Origin: a virus
Reading direction: 5' to 3' (one strand)
IMG/VR virus record: IMGVR_UViG_3300015195_000011
Span: 1 to 43,304 of that record
Length of the DNA stretch: 43,304 nt
The notes below the pieces were generated by a model. The model was not told the DNA's origin, ran no database searches, and worked only from the letters and a program-made list of their open reading frames with translations. Within the stretch, counting starts at the first letter, position 1, and every line of letters begins with the position of its first letter. This document shows positions 40,641 to 43,304 of this stretch, piece by piece. The translations under genes were made by a program, and so were the position numbers.

Positions 40641-41135
40641 TCATTTCATCCTCATGCGGGCTGTAAGACTTGTGACGCGCGAGGCCATATCCTCACTGTT
40701 GCCGCTGCATATGGATTTCGATGGTCTTTGAGTCTCAGCAAGCATGCAACGAGTCTCAAGAGCTGCCGCCGATTCATGTGGGTAACGCTTAATATCGAGC
40801 AAGTTGGCGTGTTCCATTGCCCGGTGTAGAAAATCAGCCTCTTTTGCTCTTGCTTCAATAATTTTTGGATCTTGCGGCGCTTTGTGCTCGAACTGCTCTT
40901 TGTAGATCTCGTCTTTGAAGAAGCTTTCCGGGCCAATGACGAAATCAGAGCCTTCCTTGCCAGAGGCGATTGCATACGCTTTGTACCTTTTGATGCCTTC
41001 AATGATTTCACTCCAAGTTACATCCATCAGCGCACGCCTTACGGGTAAGAAAACACGCGGCCAGCGCATAGGGCCTGAGCGCTTTGGATACTCTGTCTTT
41101 AACTGATCGAGCCAGTCGGTTGGGAGATCGTTCAT
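40641..41135 (-). CDS. Replication-associated-type phage protein
   Basis: A 164-residue protein, DWLDQLKTEYPKRSGPMRWP near the start, then ALMDVTWSEIIEGIKRYKAY and VIGPESFFKDEIYKEQF. This W...YPKR...W...I..G..RY pattern recurs in small proteins and C-terminal domains of phage replication initiators. No helicase or initiator motif is seen, so I call it only replication-associated by type. The start overlaps the HNH stop (ATGA). Confidence 0.55.
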   Translation of the reverse strand: MNDLPTDWLDQLKTEYPKRSGPMRWPRVFLPVRRALMDVTWSEIIEGIKRYKAYAIASGKEGSDFVIGPESFFKDEIYKEQFEHKAPQDPKIIEARAKEADFLHRAMEHANLLDIKRYPHESAAALETRCMLAETQRPSKSICSGNSEDMASRVTSLTARMRMK

Positions 41136-41650
41136 TGCAACAAAGCCTTAAAGTGAGCAGCTTCATCGCCGGTCAATTCAGGCTCAGGACATTTCGGTCT
41201 AAAATCAGTCTCATCATCCCAACTCTTTCCTCGGTTGCACTGATCGCAAAGCACCTGCAGATTGTCGAATTCAAGGGATAATTCAGGGTATTTGCGACGT
41301 GACTTAATATGATCAACAACGATTCGTTCGGTCGCTCCGCAACACATACAAACAGGGCTCCAAGCCTTAAGAACTTCATACCTGATCTTTGCCCACTGCC
41401 ACGACGTGTAGAAGTCGTTGTGGGATTGTCTTGACTCGGCTCTCGGTTTAGCGGTTTTCTTGGGACTCTGATAGTGCTCTTCCATACCTAAACAAATGCT
41501 GCAAACGGTTCTACCCTCTGGAATCGTTTCACTGAATGAATCAAGCTTCTTTCCAGACATGCTGTTTTCGAGCTGACAATAAGTTTTGTCGGTAGCAGCA
41601 TTCATAATGTGTATCGATCTACCCTGCTTTCTGCTGTTGTATCTGTACAT
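41132..41650 (-). CDS. HNH endonuclease with N-terminal zinc segment
   Basis: A 172-residue protein. The N-terminal region has paired Cys (YCQLENSM, CSICLGME). The HNH domain is WQWAKIRYEVLKAWSPVCMC, followed by CGATERIVVDHIKSRRKYPE and LEFDNLQVLCDQCNRGKSW, with all key Cys and His residues in place. I use the ATG at 41650, the first ATG; a TTG at 41695 is in frame. The region before it is uncertain. Located in the middle operon, it may take part in packaging or be a homing nuclease. Confidence 0.8.
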   Translation of the reverse strand: MYRYNSRKQGRSIHIMNAATDKTYCQLENSMSGKKLDSFSETIPEGRTVCSICLGMEEHYQSPKKTAKPRAESRQSHNDFYTSWQWAKIRYEVLKAWSPVCMCCGATERIVVDHIKSRRKYPELSLEFDNLQVLCDQCNRGKSWDDETDFRPKCPEPELTGDEAAHFKALLQ

Positions 41651-42091
41651 GTCGGCCTGTCCCTTCGGTTGCTGCGGGCGCAACGGATTAACCAAAGAAC
41701 ACGTCTAAGTTAATCGTCGCCTGTCCCTTTCGGAGATAAGACGCTGCTCGCTTCATTCAGCCCTGTGGCTGCCCCTTATCGCGCTCCCGAGCTAACGCTG
41801 CGCGCCTGCTATTTAGGGACCCCTGGTAACAGGTCAATAGTCCGCACCCCAGCGTTATTGCTACCCGCCAGTGCAGACCTTTTTCTCTTCCGTTGCTGTG
41901 TTGCGTGAAACTGGATGCGCCAGTACCAATGCAGCCGTGAGTCATAGTCACGCGCTTGCGTCATCAACTTGCCCAAGCGAGCCATCAGACGTTTGCGTCC
42001 CGCCTCGCTCATCGCATAGGGCACACGGTTACGCTTCGCCGTAAGGCGTGGTGGATGATGTTTTTGACGTTTTGCGTAACTAGGCGCACAG
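41651..42091 (-). other. Uncertain coding segment between the Cro-like and HNH genes
   Basis: A 440-base stretch of the - strand middle operon with no confident gene. A frame open from inside the Cro-like gene to 41809 (from ATG 42012: MSEAGRKRLMARLGKLMTQA onward, 67 residues) is basic and could be real. A 22-codon frame (41688-41756, MKRAASYLRKGQATINLDVF) follows a stop-start overlap. GAAAGGGACAGGCGAC and GAAGGGACAGGCCGAC on the - strand are near-identical short repeats here. Confidence 0.4.
41809..42012 (-). CDS. Possible small basic protein
   Basis: 67 codons from the ATG at 42012, MSEAGRKRLMARLGKLMTQA at the start, ending LLPGVPK. It is rich in Arg and Lys and in the expected strand, but the start lacks a clear ribosome site, and a second frame is open across part of it. 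Weakly supported. Confidence 0.35.
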   Translation of the reverse strand: MSEAGRKRLMARLGKLMTQARDYDSRLHWYWRIQFHATQQRKRKRSALAGSNNAGVRTIDLLPGVPK

Positions 42092-42301
42092 TTAGGCGTC
42101 TTCCAGGGGATATAAGTCAGGACGCAATCTATGCCGGGGCACACCGGTAACTCGTTCGACATCGAGCACACGCTCTGCAGGAATGCGCTTGTTGCGGTTC
42201 TTCCAATTAGAAATATGGGATTGACCAACACCTAAAAGTTTCGCGAGCTTTTCTTGCCCGCCTGCCTTTTCGATCGCAGCTTCGAGTCCGGAGGTATTCA
42301 T
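42092..42301 (-). CDS. Cro/YdaS-like regulator
   Basis: A 69-residue helix-turn-helix protein. AIEKAGGQEKLAKLLGVGQS is the HTH, followed by HISNWKNRN, then IPAERVLDVERVTGVPRHRL and RPDLYP. This closely fits YdaS/Cro-type phage regulators. It is divergent from the repressor gene, so it is the Cro equivalent and first gene of the - strand middle operon. The -10 (TATACT) lies seven bases before the ATG, so its mRNA may be leaderless. Confidence 0.85.
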   Translation of the reverse strand: MNTSGLEAAIEKAGGQEKLAKLLGVGQSHISNWKNRNKRIPAERVLDVERVTGVPRHRLRPDLYPLEDA

Positions 42302-42308
42302 GCACCCT

Positions 42309-42339
42309 AGTATAACACCAATAGTAGTTTCCTTGTCAA
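42309..42339 (-). promoter_or_regulatory. Promoter of the Cro-like gene and middle operon
   Basis: On the - strand TTGACA (42339-42334), then 19 bases, then TATACT (42314-42309), or TTATAC at 18 bases. It lies between two operator-like palindromes, so repressor binding would block it. Confidence 0.6.
42314..42328. promoter_or_regulatory. Operator-like palindrome O1
   Basis: AACACCAATAGTAGT, an imperfect copy of AACAC-N5-GTGTT. It overlaps the Cro-like gene's -10 region, and its centre lies 24 bp from that of O2. Confidence 0.55.
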
Positions 42340-42352
42340 CACCCACTGTGTT
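42338..42352. promoter_or_regulatory. Operator-like palindrome O2
   Basis: AACACCCACTGTGTT, a perfect AACAC/GTGTT palindrome overlapping the Cro-like -35 and lying just before the repressor -10 (TATACA, 42352-42357). Confidence 0.6.
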
Positions 42353-42377
42353 ATACATTTCACAGAAAATACGTGGT

Positions 42378-42785
42378 ATGCCGCGTGCTGCCCCTTTGAG
42401 CGATTTCTGGAGACGACTCGTTGAAATGATCGGAAAGGAAGTAACCGTGAAGCAAAAGGAAGTGGCTATCTATTTTGGGGTTGGGCAATCGGCGGTCACC
42501 AAGTGGAAAACAGGCAAGGACACACCTAGCCTGCCGCGTGCGGTCGAGATGGCAACCTATCACGGGGTATGCGTAGAATGGCTCCTAACGGGCCGTGGGC
42601 CGAAATATCCAGGCGATACACCCGATGCAGAGCTATCTCGCCTGCTCGAGTTCTGGGACGACCTTGAAGAGCCCGTCAAGCATGAGATCGTCGGCTATGC
42701 GGTCTATAAGGGCGCAGTGCAGCCCAAGCCTGAAAAACCCGACAAACCGATCCATTCCAGCCATAGGCCAACCCGCCATAAATAG
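42378..42785 (+). CDS. Phage repressor, HTH without S24 protease domain
   Basis: A 135-residue protein. The HTH is KQKEVAIYFGVGQSAVTKWK, followed by TPSLPRAVEMATYHGVCVEW and LLTGRGPKYPG, as in CI-type N-terminal domains. The short C-terminal part (LSRLLEFWDDLEEPVKHEIV, then a Lys/Pro tail) has no LexA-like Ser/Lys protease site. Self-cleavage on SOS induction is therefore unlikely, and it would need another trigger. I start at the ATG at 42378. TATACA 20 bases upstream could be its -10. Confidence 0.8.
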   Translation: MPRAAPLSDFWRRLVEMIGKEVTVKQKEVAIYFGVGQSAVTKWKTGKDTPSLPRAVEMATYHGVCVEWLLTGRGPKYPGDTPDAELSRLLEFWDDLEEPVKHEIVGYAVYKGAVQPKPEKPDKPIHSSHRPTRHK

Positions 42786-42836
42786 GGCACTTTTGCCGCC
42801 CTGAATAAATATTCTCGCTCGTTACCACTTTAGGTG

Positions 42837-42865
42837 TTGACAGATAACACCGATAGTGGTTTAAT
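42837..42865 (+). promoter_or_regulatory. Strong early + strand promoter with operator O3
   Basis: TTGACA (42837-42842), a 17-base spacer, and TTTAAT (42860-42865). The spacer contains AACACCGATAGTGGT (42846-42860), a third copy of the operator motif. It should drive the early operon running through 43304 into the left end, under repressor or Cro control. Confidence 0.75.
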
Positions 42866-42899
42866 GCCTCCCATGGTCAACAAAACACAGGGGAGCGAG

Positions 42900-43187
42900 A
42901 TGACAGTAAAGAAGGAACGCGCAGTGCTCGTGACGACCGCACATCGCGGCGTCTTTTTCGGCTACGCAAAGGAAACGAGCGGCGCAACGATTGCACTTCG
43001 CGCAGCACGCAACTGTATTTACTGGCCGACCACGCAGAAAGGTTTTTTAGGCTTAGCTGCGTTTGGTCCTGCTGAGGGTAGTCGTATTGGTCCTGCGGCT
43101 GATCTTGAACTGCGTGACATCACGAGTGTTGCTGCATGCACGGATGAAGCGGTCAAAGCATGGGAGGCGGCGCCGTGGAGCTCCTAA
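42900..43187 (+). CDS. DUF6948-like phage protein
   Basis: A 95-residue protein. RAVLVTTAHRGVFFGYAKET, then LRAARNCIYWPTTQKGFLGL, GSRIGPAADLELRDITSVAA and the end EAVKAWEAAPWSS match along the full length the pattern I recognise as DUF6948. Function unknown. I use the ATG at 42900 with GGGGAG at 7 bases. The stop overlaps the next ATG. It is the first gene of the early operon and is paired with the Gly-rich repeat protein. Confidence 0.8.
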   Translation: MTVKKERAVLVTTAHRGVFFGYAKETSGATIALRAARNCIYWPTTQKGFLGLAAFGPAEGSRIGPAADLELRDITSVAACTDEAVKAWEAAPWSS

Positions 43188-43304
43188 TGATTCGCGGAGA
43201 GCAACCGGAGTGGTTTAAAAATTACGGCGACGGCTCCGGCTACGGCGACGGCTCCGGCGACGGCTCCGGCGACGGCTCCGGCGACGGCTCCGGCTACGGC
43301 TCCG
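43187..43304 (+). CDS. Gly/Asp/Ser/Tyr tandem-repeat phage protein, N-terminal part (runs off the window)
   Basis: The ATG overlaps the DUF6948-like stop (TAATG). It opens MIRGEQPEWFKNYGDGSGYG and continues in the same repeat as the left end of the window. The last base leaves one base of an incomplete codon. If the two ends overlap by one shared G, the frame joins exactly with the reading frame at base 1 and the protein would be about 189 residues. Plain abutment shifts the frame by one, so the true repeat length at the join is unknown. Confidence 0.8.
   Translation, partial: MIRGEQPEWFKNYGDGSGYGDGSGDGSGDGSGDGSGYGS
43226..43304 (+). repeat. Tandem 12-nt Gly-Asp-Gly-Ser coding repeat (right end)
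   Basis: GGCGACGGCTCC units with interspersed TAC codons. Between two TAC codons this end has four GDGS units in a row, while the matching place at the left end has three, so the two ends are near copies but not the same sequence. Confidence 0.95.

Noticed and set aside
40302-40829. + strand open frame of 175 codons
   Set aside because: It runs against three coupled - strand genes, has no ribosome site and no recognisable domain.
42231-42301. Extension of the 41809 frame into the Cro-like gene
   Set aside because: The Cro-like frame is clearly the real one there, with a full helix-turn-helix.
42786-42836. Intrinsic terminator after the repressor gene
   Set aside because: Only a weak 5-bp GGGC/GCCC-type stem with no T run; not enough to call.

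Overview
The window looks like an essentially complete genome (about 43.3 kb) of a temperate-type, podovirus-like tailed phage. It reads best as a circular or circularly permuted molecule. Both ends lie in the same 12-nt tandem repeat (GGC GAC GGC TCC / GGC TAC GGC TCC), and one Gly/Asp/Ser/Tyr-repeat gene runs off the right end and resumes at the left end. The host is inferred to be a Gram-negative proteobacterium. The reasons are a two-component spanin with an outer-membrane lipoprotein, a secreted protein with a PEP-CTERM-like tail, and XF1762-type and DUF3653-type phage genes. I see no tRNA, rRNA, CRISPR array, integrase, DNA polymerase or RNA polymerase.

Layout. (1) Control region, 42.1-42.9 kb: a Cro/YdaS-like regulator (- strand) and a repressor (+ strand) diverge from a short spacer holding two operator-like palindromes. 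A third copy sits in a strong promoter at 42.84 kb. (2) + strand early operon, from 42.84 kb across the circular join to 6.9 kb: about 20 short, tightly overlapping genes, including a DUF6948-like protein, the repeat protein, an Erf annealing protein, a Ref-like nuclease, an XF1762-like protein, two HTH proteins and a secreted protein. (3) - strand middle operon, 42.3 to 38.6 kb: HNH nuclease, a replication-associated-type protein, small zinc protein, Acb2/Tad1-hairpin-like proteins on both sides of a VRR-NUC nuclease, and a sigma-4/Q-like HTH protein followed by an intrinsic terminator. (4) - strand late operon, 38.5 to 6.9 kb: repetitive tail fibre, tail glycoside hydrolase, glycosyltransferase and methyltransferase genes, terminase small and large subunits, a beta-helix tailspike, portal, scaffold, SU10-like major capsid protein, a second glycosyl/methyltransferase block, head-tail adaptor, P22 gp10-like stabilisation protein, ejection proteins, a second tailspike, then lysis genes (small membrane proteins, GH24 endolysin, nested spanins).

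How the parts work together. The repressor/Cro pair probably controls the + early promoter and the - middle promoter. The Q-like protein is placed to let transcription pass the terminator at 38.57 kb into the late genes, much as in lambda. Erf and Ref suggest recombination-based genome processing with host replication proteins.

Accessory features of most interest: a homing-type HNH gene that splits a lysis-region membrane gene between near-identical 18-nt repeats; two isolated + strand genes and the Cro-like gene whose -10 box sits 6-7 nt before the ATG (predicted leaderless mRNAs); a possible anti-CBASS pair; and sugar- and methyl-transferases built into the virion operon.
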